64,000 nucleotides of DNA. Source: JAXMCK01 sp046349395 (GTDB taxonomy: Bacteria; Pseudomonadota; Alphaproteobacteria; Geminicoccales; Geminicoccaceae). A program made the position numbers and the translations under genes. The notes below the pieces were generated by a model. That model was not told the origin of the DNA. It saw only the letters and a list, made by a program, of their open reading frames with translations, and did no database searches. This document shows, in pieces, positions 8,102 to 16,890 of the stretch (position 1 is its first letter; every line of letters begins with the position of its first letter). The stretch is taken from contig JAXMCK010000006.1 of the NCBI GenBank assembly GCA_046349395.1, positions 620,001-684,000 on the forward strand. The letters run 5' to 3'.

Positions 8102-8610
8102 TCTTCCTCAGCGTCGGCACCTTCATCGCGGGCTTCGACGATCTGGTGGCGGCGACCGATCGGGCTGCGGCACTGCTCGGCCTGGAGGGCTCGGCCCAGA
8201 TCGGTCACTCGGCCGTCCAACCAAGCCATCTGACGTGGCAGCGCTTCTACTCGGCCGACGACATGCGATCCGAGATGCAGCGGGCGGGCATCGTCGTGTG
8301 CCACGGGGGCATGGGCATTCTGGGCGACGCCATGCGCGCCGGATGTCGCATTCTCGCTGTTCCGCGGGTCGGTGAGACGCGAGCCGACCACCCCGCCAAC
8401 GACCAGTCGGCCTTCCTGCGGCACCTGGCCGAGCTGCAACCGATCCAGGTCTGCGAAGGCCCTGACGACGTGCTGCCGATGCTCGCAGCCATGCTGGATG
8501 AGGCGGACGCCCGGATCGACTACCGGCTGGGCTCCAACGTGCCCGACCTGATCGCCGGCTTCCTTCAGTCCCTACCGGCTTCCTCGTCGAAGCCACGGCG
8601 ATGGCTATAG
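8098..8610 (+). CDS. Alg13/PssE-like catalytic half of a split glycosyltransferase
   Basis: A 170-residue GT28 C-terminal-type domain starting IFLSVGTFIAGFDDLV, the usual VTVGT-like opening. VVCHGGMGILGDAMRAGCRILAVPR carries the UDP-sugar-binding GG(M)G loop, followed by DHPANDQSAFLRHL. The start is TTG 8098, overlapping the stop of the Alg14-like gene (TTGA). No other start precedes the conserved opening, and the reading frame upstream of 8098 is a non-coding extension. The last 46 bp overlap the convergent small membrane protein gene. Confidence 0.8.
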   Translation: MIFLSVGTFIAGFDDLVAATDRAAALLGLEGSAQIGHSAVQPSHLTWQRFYSADDMRSEMQRAGIVVCHGGMGILGDAMRAGCRILAVPRVGETRADHPANDQSAFLRHLAELQPIQVCEGPDDVLPMLAAMLDEADARIDYRLGSNVPDLIAGFLQSLPASSSKPRRWL

Positions 8611-8813
8611 TAGGCGAGGCGCATCAGGCCGACGCCCACCAGCACCGTCAGGCCGATACCGAGCCCCATCGCGATGATGCCCTGCGTGCTGATCTCGGTA
8701 CCTTCGAGTGACGACCAGAGATACCAGGCGACGGCGGCGGTGGCGCCGACCAGCAGAACGGAGACGACGACCGCCAGGATGCCGCTGCGCGACGCGCGAG
8801 GGGACATTCGCAT
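8565..8813 (-). CDS. Small two-helix membrane protein of unknown function
   Basis: An 82-residue protein with two clear transmembrane helices, ILAVVVSVLLVGATAAVAWYL and IIAMGLGIGLTVLVGVGLM. A basic N-terminus precedes them and a charged tail HRRGFDEEAGRD follows. I do not recognise a named family. It is convergent with the Alg13-like gene, overlapping it by 46 bp. Hydrophobic patterning and charge distribution support a real gene despite its size. Confidence 0.55.
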   Translation of the reverse strand: MRMSPRASRSGILAVVVSVLLVGATAAVAWYLWSSLEGTEISTQGIIAMGLGIGLTVLVGVGLMRLAYYSHRRGFDEEAGRD

Positions 8814-8877
8814 CGAGGGGCTCAGCCACTAGGGTGCGCCCTCGACCCGAGCCGGTCTCGCACGCGCTGGATCCCGC

Positions 8878-9564
8878 ATGTCCTCATCACCTTCGCCACA
8901 GGCCCGGCGCCATACAGACGTCATCGCCGAGACCGTCAACCTCGCCGGATCGCGGGTCCTGGAGGTCGGCTGCGGGTCTGGCCAACTGCTCCGCTGGATC
9001 CAGCGCAAGGCGGCCCTGGCCGTCGGCGCGGACCCCGATGCGGAGCAGATCGACCGGGCTAGACAGGAAGGCACTCCATTCCTCGTACGCTCGGCCGGCG
9101 AGAGGCTGCCGTTCGCCGATGCGAGCTTCGACGTGACGTTGTGGTTCAACAGCCTCCATCACGTGCCCGTTCCGTTACAGCGGCGGGCGATCGAGGAGTC
9201 GGTCCGGGTGACCCGGTCCGAAGGGTCGGTGCTGGTGATCGAGCCCGAAGCCGCAGGGCCTTGGTTCGAACTCGTGAAGCTCGTGGAGGACGAGACGGAG
9301 GTCCGTGCAGCCGCTCAGGCGGTGCTCGACGATCCGCCGCCCGGCCTGGAGAGGCGGGCTGCGTCGACCTATGCCAGCCGGGTGGTCGAGGAGTCGGCCG
9401 AGGCGGCCGGCCGGCGGTTCCTGGCCGCGAACCCGGAGCGGGCCGAGGCACTCGTGACCCAAATGGAGGCATTGGGCGAGCGTTTCGCTGCCCTCGGCAC
9501 GCGGACCGATAGCGGATGGGCCTTCGACCAGCCGATGCGGCTGCACCACTTCAGGCGGCGCTGA
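8878..9564 (+). CDS. Class I SAM-dependent methyltransferase
   Basis: A 228-residue soluble protein with Rossmann motif I VLEVGCGSGQLL near residue 27, an acidic residue after the second strand in AVGADPDAEQ, FADASFDVTLWFNSLHHVP (motif II region) and LVIEPE. This is the UbiE/BioC-like methyltransferase_11 type. The substrate is unknown. It lies alone between the small membrane protein and the flavin reductase gene, which begins 83 bp later. Confidence 0.8.
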   Translation: MSSSPSPQARRHTDVIAETVNLAGSRVLEVGCGSGQLLRWIQRKAALAVGADPDAEQIDRARQEGTPFLVRSAGERLPFADASFDVTLWFNSLHHVPVPLQRRAIEESVRVTRSEGSVLVIEPEAAGPWFELVKLVEDETEVRAAAQAVLDDPPPGLERRAASTYASRVVEESAEAAGRRFLAANPERAEALVTQMEALGERFAALGTRTDSGWAFDQPMRLHHFRRR

Positions 9565-9647
9565 GGCCGACGCCCATTGGCAGTGGGGCAGCGACCGCCT
9601 ACAGCCGGGCGCAGGAAGGGTGCCCCAGTGCGGAATCTGATGCGTCG

Positions 9648-10142
9648 ATGAGCGTGAGCCCGGCCGAGTTCACGAGTGGCATGCGGCGGCTCGCCGCCGG
9701 CATCACGATCGTCACCGTGGCCCACGAAGGCCGCTCGGGTGGGCTGACGGCGACCGCCGTGACCTCCCTCACGGCACAGCCGCCGCGGCTTCTCGTCTGC
9801 GTCAATGTGGATGCCGAGGCGCACGCCATGATCACGGCCGCTCGATCTTTCGCCGTGAACGTCCTGGCCGAGCCGCATGCCGCCCTGGCCGAGCGGTTCG
9901 GCGGCCGGACCGGCGTGTTCGGACAGGAGCGGTTCCAGGCCGGCTCGTGGACCACGCTGGAGACGGGAGCACCGATCCTCGCCGATGCGCTGGCCGTCTT
10001 CGACTGTACGCTGGAGAAGGAGATGGCGGCCTCCACCCACACCATCTTCATCGGCGACGTGGTCGCGACGGCGATGGGCGAAGGCCGCCCGCTGCTCTGG
10101 GCGAACGGCGGCTTCGCCGGGATCAGCCACCCACGGAGCTGA
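9648..10142 (+). CDS. Flavin reductase-like protein (HpaC/NtaB type)
   Basis: A 164-residue protein. The N-terminal MRRLAAGITIVTV and the GLTATAVTSLTAQPPRLLVCVN segment are the FMN-binding signature of small NAD(P)H:flavin oxidoreductases that supply reduced flavin to two-component monooxygenases. The C-terminal half contains FIGDVV and ends soon after. ATG 9648 matches the family's usual start. No partner oxygenase is adjacent, so its client is unknown. The 3' end overlaps the convergent ada-type gene by 20 bp. Confidence 0.82.
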   Translation: MSVSPAEFTSGMRRLAAGITIVTVAHEGRSGGLTATAVTSLTAQPPRLLVCVNVDAEAHAMITAARSFAVNVLAEPHAALAERFGGRTGVFGQERFQAGSWTTLETGAPILADALAVFDCTLEKEMAASTHTIFIGDVVATAMGEGRPLLWANGGFAGISHPRS

Positions 10143-11022
10143 GCAGGCCGCGCATGCGGTGAGCACTCTCCCAGGCGAGGATCGCCCGCTTGCGCTCGAC
10201 ACCCCACTGGTAGCCGCCGAGGCCGCCCGTCTCGCGGATCACGCGGTGGCAGGGGATGAGGACGCCCAGGCGGTTGCGGCCGCAGGCGGTGCCGACAGCG
10301 CGCACGGCCGAGGGATGGCCGATGTCGCGCGCGATGGCGGCGTAGCTGGCGGTCTGGCCTTCCGGGATCCGCATCAGCGCCCGCCACACCTGGACCTGGA
10401 AAGGCGTTCCTTTGACCAGAACCGACAGCGGCTCGTCGGTGCTGTCAGCGGCGAAGGCGCGCTGGGCGGTGGCGGCGGTGCCGTCCTGGTCGTGGACCAG
10501 ACGGCTCAGAGGCCAGTCGGCCTGGGCCTCGGCGACGGCCGCGTCGAGCGACTGGGTGCCGAGGAACACCAGCCGCGCCAGTCCGCGTGGGCTGGTGACG
10601 AAGAGCGCGTTGCCGAAGGGAGTCGGGTGCACGCCCCAGCGCAACTCGAGATCGGCACCCTTGGCCTTGTACTCGCCGGGGGTCATCGCCTCGAAATTGA
10701 GGAACAGGTCGTGCAGCCGCGAGCCGCCGGAGAGGCCCACTTCGTAGGCCGAGCCCAGCACGCTCTCCGAGCCGCGCAGCAGGGTCTTCGCGTGCTCGAC
10801 GGTCAAGAGGCCCAGGAACCGCTTCGGGCTGAGGCCCGCCCAGCGCTGGAAGACGCGCTGGGCGTGCGCCGGGCTCAGGCCCATCGCGTCCGCCACGTCC
10901 TCCAGCGAGGGCTGGTCCAGCCGGTTGGCGTCGATGTAGCGGATCGCCCGCTCGACCCGCGTGTAGTCCTGGCTCCGCTCGGCAACGATCTGCATCTTCG
11001 TCTCCACCGTCTCGTCCGGCAT
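10123..11022 (-). CDS. ada: Ada-type bifunctional regulator / methylated-DNA-protein cysteine methyltransferase
   Basis: A 299-residue protein. An AraC-type helix-turn-helix domain (residues ~20-118, with LEDVADAMGLSPAHAQRVFQRW) is fused to an O6-alkylguanine-DNA alkyltransferase domain. The acceptor Cys is C258 in PCHRVI, preceded by TACGRNRLGVL and followed by the GGLGGYQWG loop. The N-terminal zinc Cys4 phosphotriester-repair domain of E. coli Ada is absent, as in many alphaproteobacterial Ada-like proteins. It repairs alkylated guanine and may regulate its own operon. It starts 4 bp after the macrodomain gene's stop, so the two form one operon. Confidence 0.87.
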   Translation of the reverse strand: MPDETVETKMQIVAERSQDYTRVERAIRYIDANRLDQPSLEDVADAMGLSPAHAQRVFQRWAGLSPKRFLGLLTVEHAKTLLRGSESVLGSAYEVGLSGGSRLHDLFLNFEAMTPGEYKAKGADLELRWGVHPTPFGNALFVTSPRGLARLVFLGTQSLDAAVAEAQADWPLSRLVHDQDGTAATAQRAFAADSTDEPLSVLVKGTPFQVQVWRALMRIPEGQTASYAAIARDIGHPSAVRAVGTACGRNRLGVLIPCHRVIRETGGLGGYQWGVERKRAILAWESAHRMRGLLSSVGG

Positions 11023-11026
11023 CGAC

Positions 11027-11569
11027 TTAAGCGCCCGTCGAGCCGCCGCCGACCCGGTTCTTGCGGTGCTCTTCGAGGGCGGTCTGGTGGAGCTGGAGCG
11101 AGGGCCGGCCGAAACAGCAGAAAATCACCCGCTGGAGGGTGCCGGGGGTCGCAGCGAACGACGCGACGGTGCTGACGGCGATGGTGGCGGCCCGTTCCGC
11201 GGGAAAGCCGTAGATGCCGGTCGAAATGGCGGGAAAGGCGACCGAGGCCAAGCCGTGGTCGAGGGCGAGGCCGAGGCTCGAACGGTAGCAGCTCGCCAGC
11301 AGCCGGTCCTCGTCCGCGTCGCCGCCCCGCCAGACGGGGCCTACGGTGTGGATGACGTGGCTTGCCGGCAGGCGGTAGCCGCGGGTCAGGCGTGCCTCGC
11401 CGGTCGGGCAGCCGCCGAGCGTGCGGCATTCGGCCAGGAGTTCCGGTCCGGCGGCGCGGTGGATGGCGCCGTCGACCCCGCCGCCGCCCAGGAGCGAGCT
11501 GTTGGCGGCATTCACGATGGCATCGACCGCGAGGGTCGTGATGTCGGCATCGATAGCCTCCATCAGCAT
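11027..11569 (-). CDS. Macrodomain protein, O-acetyl-ADP-ribose deacetylase-like
   Basis: About 180 residues forming a single macrodomain of the YmdB/MacroD class. It has VDAIVNAANSSLLGGGGVDGAIH (ADP-ribose pocket with the catalytic Asn and Asp-Gly-Ala), TGEARLTRGYRLPASHVIHTVGP, and FPAISTGIYGFP. It should remove ADP-ribose from Asp/Glu or deacetylate O-acetyl-ADP-ribose. The start is ATG 11569, 10 nt after GGGAGG; ATG 11563 and 11587 are also in frame. It leads an operon with ada, which hints at a role in DNA-damage response. It is divergent from prs. Confidence 0.85.
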   Translation of the reverse strand: MLMEAIDADITTLAVDAIVNAANSSLLGGGGVDGAIHRAAGPELLAECRTLGGCPTGEARLTRGYRLPASHVIHTVGPVWRGGDADEDRLLASCYRSSLGLALDHGLASVAFPAISTGIYGFPAERAATIAVSTVASFAATPGTLQRVIFCCFGRPSLQLHQTALEEHRKNRVGGGSTGA

Positions 11570-11674
11570 GGAACCAATGCCTCCCATGCCTCCCGGTCGC
11601 GTTTACTCGCCGGAAGCCCCCTGTTAGAAGCGGCGTCGCCCAAAGTTGCCGCCGTATCCGCAGGATCCTGGCCC

Positions 11675-12607
11675 ATGAAGTTGATCGCCGGCAACAGCAA
11701 TCGCCCCTTGGCCGAGGCGATCGCCGCTTCGCTCCGTGTCGATCTGACGAAGGCGACCGTGCATCGGTTCGCCGATATGGAAATTTTTGTAGAGATCCAC
11801 GAGAACGTCCGGGGCGAGGACGTCTTCATCATCCAGTCGACGTCCTACCCGGCGAACGACAACTTGATGGAGCTGCTCGTCATCATCGACGCGCTGAAGC
11901 GGGCTTCGGCGCGGCGGATCACAGCGGTCGTCCCCTATTTCGGCTATGCGCGGCAGGACCGGAAGCCCGGACCCCGGACGCCGATCTCGGCGAAGCTCGT
12001 CGCCAATCTCATCACCACGGCGGGCGCCCACCGGGTGCTGACGATGGAGTTGCACGCCGGGCAGATCCAGGGCTTCTTCGACATCCCGGTCGACAATCTC
12101 TTCAGCACGCCGCTGATGGTCCCGGACATGCGCAACGCGCTGGGTGTCGACAATCTCGTCATCGTCTCGCCCGACGTGGGCGGCGTCACCCGGGCCCGCG
12201 GCTTCGCCAAGCGCCTTGACGTGAGTCTGGCCATTATCGATAAGCGCCGCGAACGTGCCGGTGTCTCCGAGGTCATGAACGTGATCGGCGACGTCAGGGG
12301 CATGCGGGCGGTGCTGGTCGACGACATCGTCGACAGCGGCGGAACTCTCTGCAACGCGGCCGACGCTCTGCTCGAAGCGGGGGCGATATCCGTTCAGGCC
12401 TATTGCACGCACGGCGTGCTGTCGGCCGGGGCGGTCGCCCGGATCGCGGCGAGCAGCCTGGACAAGCTGGTCATCACCGACAGCATCCGGGCCAGCGAAG
12501 GTGTCCGCGTCACGGAGAAGATCCGCGTCCTGTCCGTGGCCCAGCTGATGGGCGAGGCGATCAGCCGGATCTCGAGCGAGAGCTCGGTCTCCAGCCTGTT
12601 CGACTGA
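11675..12607 (+). CDS. prs: Ribose-phosphate pyrophosphokinase
   Basis: A 310-residue enzyme making PRPP from ribose 5-phosphate and ATP, for nucleotide, His and Trp synthesis. FADMEIFVEI, the ATP site PYFGYARQDRKPGPRTPI, the metal-site MELHAGQIQGFFDIPVDNL and the PRPP loop VLVDDIVDSGGTL are all intact. ATG 11675 gives the family's standard N-terminus MKLIAGNSNRPLAEAIA, so the long upstream extension of this frame is not coding. It heads the conserved order prs-rplY-pth-ychF. Confidence 0.96.
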   Translation: MKLIAGNSNRPLAEAIAASLRVDLTKATVHRFADMEIFVEIHENVRGEDVFIIQSTSYPANDNLMELLVIIDALKRASARRITAVVPYFGYARQDRKPGPRTPISAKLVANLITTAGAHRVLTMELHAGQIQGFFDIPVDNLFSTPLMVPDMRNALGVDNLVIVSPDVGGVTRARGFAKRLDVSLAIIDKRRERAGVSEVMNVIGDVRGMRAVLVDDIVDSGGTLCNAADALLEAGAISVQAYCTHGVLSAGAVARIAASSLDKLVITDSIRASEGVRVTEKIRVLSVAQLMGEAISRISSESSVSSLFD

Positions 12608-12680
12608 GCGCCGGCATCATCACGAGGTCTGTCCGGGGCGTCCGATGGTCGGGCGTGCCGGAGGGGCGAAAGGAACGATC

Positions 12681-13310
12681 ATGAAGAGCAGCAACAGTCT
12701 TCCGGCCGAGCGCCGCGAGCGTTCGGGCAAGGGTCCAGCACGGGCCCTGCGTCGGGCCGGCAAGGTCCCGGGCATCATCTACGGCGGCAATGCCGAGCCC
12801 GAGCGGATCGCCCTGCCGTTAAAGGAGCTGAAGCTCGCCATCGGCACCAATGCCCGCTTCTTCTCGACCGTGTTCGAGCTTGACTTCGGCGACGGCAAGG
12901 CCCGCGTCCTGCCGCGCGAGGCGCAGCTGCATCCGCTCTCGGACGAGCCGCTGCACGTCGACTTCTTCCGCGCCGAGGTCGGTGCAGTGGTGACGGTCGA
13001 CGTCCCGGTCGAGTTCACCAAGCAGGACCAGTCGCCGGGCATCAAGCGCGGCGGTGCGCTGAACATCGTCCGCCGCGAGGTCGAGCTGCTCTGCCCGGCA
13101 GATGCCATCCCGTCGCGCCTCGTGGTCGATCTGAGCGGCACCGAGATCGGCGATTCGATCCATATCAGCCAGATCAATCTGCCCGAGGGCGTGAAGCCGA
13201 CGATCACCGATCGCGACTTCACGATCTGCTCGATCGTGCCGCCGACGACGGCGACCGAGGAAGCCCCGGCGGCCGCGGCTGCAGGCACGCCGGCCACCCC
13301 GGCGAGCTGA
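12681..13310 (+). CDS. rplY: 50S ribosomal protein L25/Ctc, long form
   Basis: A 209-residue two-domain L25 of the TL5/CTC type. The N-terminal 5S rRNA-binding domain covers residues ~1-95, with GPARALRRAGKVPGIIYGG. The C-terminal beta domain covers ~96-190, and an Ala/Pro-rich tail follows. ATG 12681 is preceded by AAAGGA at a good distance, better than the upstream in-frame ATG at 12645. It is followed by pth with only 20 bp between, as in many Proteobacteria. Confidence 0.95.
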   Translation: MKSSNSLPAERRERSGKGPARALRRAGKVPGIIYGGNAEPERIALPLKELKLAIGTNARFFSTVFELDFGDGKARVLPREAQLHPLSDEPLHVDFFRAEVGAVVTVDVPVEFTKQDQSPGIKRGGALNIVRREVELLCPADAIPSRLVVDLSGTEIGDSIHISQINLPEGVKPTITDRDFTICSIVPPTTATEEAPAAAAAGTPATPAS

Positions 13311-13330
13311 TCGCCGGTCACCCAGCCGCC

Positions 13331-13942
13331 GTGAAGCTCGTCGTCGGCCTCGGCAATCCGGGCGCATCCTACGCCCGGCAGAGGCACAATGTGGGCTTCA
13401 TGGCGGTGGAGCGGATCGCCGAGCGGCATCGCTTCGATGCCTGGCGGAAGAAGTTCCAGGGGCTCGTCGCCGAGGGCAGTCTCGGCGGCGAGCGCTTCCT
13501 GCTGCTGAAGCCGCAGACCTGGATGAACGAGTCCGGCCGCTCGGTGGCCGAGGCGGCGCGCTTCCATAAGATCCCGCCGGCCGAGGTGGTGGTGTTCCAC
13601 GACGAGCTGGATCTGGCCCCGGGCAAGGTGCGGGTGAAGCTCGGCGGCGGGACCGCCGGCCACAACGGGCTGCGCAGCATCGACGCCTGCCTCGGCACCA
13701 AGGACTTCCGCCGGGTGCGGATCGGCATCGGCCATCCGGGGCACAAGGAGAAGGTGCTGGGGCACGTGCTGGGCGATTTCGCCAAGTCCGAGCAGCCCTG
13801 GCTCGACCAGCTCCTTGACGCCATGGCGGACGCCGCACCGCTGCTGACGAGCACGGACGAGTCCGGCTTCATGAACCGGGTCGCCTTTCTGACGCAGCCG
13901 CCGAAGCCGCCGAAACCGGCCGGTCCCCCTGCCGCCGCCTAG
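13331..13942 (+). CDS. pth: Peptidyl-tRNA hydrolase
   Basis: A 203-residue enzyme that releases peptides from prematurely dropped peptidyl-tRNA. It begins with the family's LVVGLGNPG. The catalytic His is H19 in RQRHNVGF, LLKPQTWMNESG follows, and the acidic partner is in VFHDELDL. GGGTAGHNGLRSI completes the core. GTG 13331 is the only start that keeps this N-terminus. The Pro/Ala tail is variable in the family. Confidence 0.95.
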   Translation: MKLVVGLGNPGASYARQRHNVGFMAVERIAERHRFDAWRKKFQGLVAEGSLGGERFLLLKPQTWMNESGRSVAEAARFHKIPPAEVVVFHDELDLAPGKVRVKLGGGTAGHNGLRSIDACLGTKDFRRVRIGIGHPGHKEKVLGHVLGDFAKSEQPWLDQLLDAMADAAPLLTSTDESGFMNRVAFLTQPPKPPKPAGPPAAA

Positions 13943-14017
13943 GGCGGGCTTGTTGATCCACCCTCCGTCGGCCACATAGCGGTCCGGCACGTCCCCCTCC
14001 CTACGCGCGGTCCATCC

Positions 14018-15115
14018 ATGGGTTTCAACTGCGGAATCGTCGGCCTGCCGAATGTCGGCAAGTCGACCCTCTTCAACGCGCTGACCGCCACGGCGGCGGC
14101 CGCGGCCGCGAACTATCCGTTCTGCACGATCGAGCCGAACGTCGGCCGGCTGCCGGTACCGGACGCGCGTCTGGACAAGCTGACCGAGCTCGGCAAGTCG
14201 CAGAAGACTGTGCCGACCCAGCTCGAGATCAAGGACATCGCCGGTCTCGTGCGCGGGGCCGCCAAGGGCGAGGGGCTGGGCAACAAGTTCCTGGGGGCGA
14301 TCCGGGAAGTCGACGCCATCCTGCACGTCCTGCGTTGCTTCGAGGACCCGGACGTCACCCATGTCGAGGGGCATGTCGATCCGCTGCGCGATGCGGAGCT
14401 GATCGAGACAGAGCTGCTGCTGGCCGACATCGAGAGCCTGGAGCGGCAGAAGGATGGGCTCGTGAAGCGGGCCCGGGGCCAGGACAAGGAGGCGAAGGCA
14501 CGGCTGGAGCTGCTGGAGCGCATCCAGCCGCGGATGGAGCAGGGCACGCAGGTCCGCGCCCTCGGGCTGTCGCCCGACGAGGCGGAGTTGGTCCGCGGCT
14601 TCACGCTGCTGACCGCGAAGCCCGTCCTCTATGTCTGCAATGTCGACGAGGCGGCCGCCGCCACGGGCAACGAGCTGACGAAGAAGGTCGCCGCGATGGC
14701 GACAGCGCAGGGGGCGCGGAGCGTCGTCATCTCCGCCGCCATCGAGGCCGAGCTGGCGCAACTCGATCCCGAAGAGCGGACGGAATATCTGGCGACCCTC
14801 GGCCTCGACGAGCCGGGACTCAACCGCGTCATCCGCGAGGGTTACGCGCTGCTGGGGCTCGACACCTTCTTCACCGTCGGGCCGAAGGAAGCGAGGGCCT
14901 GGACCGTGCATCGGGGTGCCTCGGCACCGGAAGCGGCCGGCGTGATCCACACCGATTTCCAGCGCGGCTTCATCTGTGCCGAGATCATCGGCTACGACGA
15001 CTTCGTCCGGCTCGGCGGCGAGCAGGGGGCGAAGGAGGCGGGTCGCATGCGGCTCGAAGGCAAGGAGTACGTCGTCCAGGACGGCGATGTCTGCCACTTT
15101 CGCTTCAACGTCTGA
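14018..15115 (+). CDS. ychF: Redox-regulated ATPase/GTP-binding protein YchF
   Basis: A 365-residue Obg-family protein. The P-loop is GLPNVGKST (residues 8-16), the G3-like motif is IKDIAGLVRGAAKGEGLG, and the G4 position is altered to NVDE in LYVCNVDEA, the change that makes YchF prefer ATP over GTP. A C-terminal TGS domain ends EGKEYVVQDGDVCHFRFNV, a signature of the family. It acts on ribosomes and in stress adaptation. It closes the conserved prs-rplY-pth-ychF group. Confidence 0.96.
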   Translation: MGFNCGIVGLPNVGKSTLFNALTATAAAAAANYPFCTIEPNVGRLPVPDARLDKLTELGKSQKTVPTQLEIKDIAGLVRGAAKGEGLGNKFLGAIREVDAILHVLRCFEDPDVTHVEGHVDPLRDAELIETELLLADIESLERQKDGLVKRARGQDKEAKARLELLERIQPRMEQGTQVRALGLSPDEAELVRGFTLLTAKPVLYVCNVDEAAAATGNELTKKVAAMATAQGARSVVISAAIEAELAQLDPEERTEYLATLGLDEPGLNRVIREGYALLGLDTFFTVGPKEARAWTVHRGASAPEAAGVIHTDFQRGFICAEIIGYDDFVRLGGEQGAKEAGRMRLEGKEYVVQDGDVCHFRFNV

Positions 15116-15133
15116 CGGCGGCCCGATCCGCCG

Positions 15134-16890
15134 ATGGCCATCCGTCGCCGGCTCTCCATGGCGACGGCCCTCGCCCTGGCGTTCGGCGGCACCCTTCTCG
15201 TCACGCTGGGCGGCGTCCTGGCGATCGTGCTGGGCAACAGCCTCACCTCGACCCAGGAGCTTCTCGAGTCGCGCGTCGATCTCACGCTCGATTCCCTGAC
15301 CGAGCATGTCGGCGGCTATCTTCGTCCCGTCGAGGACCAGCTCCGTCTCGTGCAGGAGATGGTCGACCGTGACGAACTCGAGCTGCCGGACATGGAGAGC
15401 CTGCGTCTGTTCATGCAGGGCACGCTGAGCAGTGCGCCGCAGCTGGCCGGCTTCGCGCTCCTCCTGCCCGACCGCCGCTACTACGTGGCCACACGGGGCA
15501 AGCCGACCGAGGGCCGTTCGCGTGGCCGGGCGACCGCAGCATGGATCGGATCTTCCAGTCCGCCACCGAGTCGGCCGAAATCGTATGGGGCGAAGTGATC
15601 TGGAGCGACCATCTCCAGCAGCCCACACTCAGCGCCCGCGTGGCACTCCGTACCAGGGGGGCCGTTCACGCCGTCCTGGTCGGTGCCGTGACGCTCAGCG
15701 CCTTCCGCGAGCATGTGGCTGAGATCGGGAAGGAGTTCGGCCAGACCGTGTACGTGCTGGAGGGCAGGGACCGGATCGTCGCCGATTCGATGCTGTCGCC
15801 CGGCGGGCTCAACGCCGAAACTGGACAAGACGCGCTGCCGACCCTGGCGGAGGGCGGTGATCCGGTCCTGCTCGCGACGAGATCGCCGTCCCGCGCCCTC
15901 GATCTGACAGAGGGGCAGGAGGTCCAGGTCGACGGGAGCGACTACGCCGTCTTTTCACGCGAGATCGAAGGCTTCACCCGCCTGCCCTGGAGTGTGGGCA
16001 CCTACCTCCCCATGAGCCAGGCCGGTGCCCCGGTGTTCCGGATCCTGCGCGCGGGGGCGCTGGCGATCGTGCTGGGCCTCATCGGCACGGCCCTGACGGC
16101 GTACATCGGCTACCGGTTGACCCGCCCCGTGGCTCGCCTGGCGCAGGCGGCTGACCGGGTGACCGCCCTGCAGCTGGAAGGCGCGCCGCCACTGCCGGCG
16201 AGTTCCATCCGCGAGATCGACGCGGCCTCGCAAGCGTTCAACGCGATGACCGCAGCCCTGCGCTGGTTCGAGGTCTACGTGCCGAAGCGCCTCGTGCGCA
16301 GCCTGATGAGCGAGGAGACGGCGGGCGTGGTCTCCCGCGAGTCGGTCCTGACCGTGATGTTCACGGACCTCCGCGGCTTCTCGACCATGTCGCAGGACAT
16401 GAATGCCGCGGATGCGGCCGCCCTGCTCAACCGCCACTTCGAGCTGATCGAGGGCTGCGTCGCGGCGACCGAGGGCACGCTCGACAAGTATCTGGGCGAC
16501 GGGACGCTGGTTTTTTGGGGAGCACCGCAACCCCAGGCGGATCATGCTCGACGCGCCTGCGACGCAGCCCTGGCGATCCGTGCCGCGGTCGAGCGCGACA
16601 ACGCCGTGAACACGCCGGCACTCGCGGTGCGGATCGGCATTCACACCGGGCCGGTACTCGTCGGCAATATCGGCACCCGCGACCGGGTGGACTACACGAT
16701 CGTCGGCGACACGGTGAACGTGGCACAGCGGCTCCAGGAATTGGGCAAGGCGCTCCAGCCCGAAGCCGATGTCGCGATCATCGTGAGCGGGGCGACGGCC
16801 GCAGCGATCGGCACGAATGCAGGCCTGCAGTCCATGGGTGAGCAGACCATTCGCGGGCACACCGAGCCGATGGCGGTCTACGCGCTCTGA
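15134..16890 (+). pseudogene. Membrane class III adenylate cyclase with HAMP domain, interrupted by a -1 frameshift
   Basis: Two reading frames together encode one receptor-type cyclase. Frame one (from 15134) supplies the first transmembrane helix and the start of a periplasmic sensor region, then runs into out-of-frame sequence ending at 15598. Frame two carries the rest of the sensor, a second helix (about 16036-16110), HAMP and the cyclase domain. The join is near 15509-15514: one extra G in the GGG at 15511-15513 would restore GAG GGG CCG TTC. The catalytic domain looks intact. Metal Asp are in FTDLRGF and YLGDGTLVFWG, Lys in LDKYLGD, Thr in DYTIVGDTVN, Asn/Arg in VNVAQRLQ. The Lys/Thr pair indicates a class IIIb adenylate cyclase. 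It may be a sequencing indel or a real mutation. Confidence 0.8.

Noticed and set aside
15509..15545. Programmed -1 frameshift in the adenylate cyclase
   Set aside because: No X-XXY-YYZ heptamer and no obvious downstream pseudoknot; an indel in the G run explains it more simply.
12779..15628. A 949-codon minus-strand reading frame
   Set aside because: It runs antisense through rplY, pth and ychF, all certain genes. Long open antisense frames are a by-product of high G+C and codon bias.
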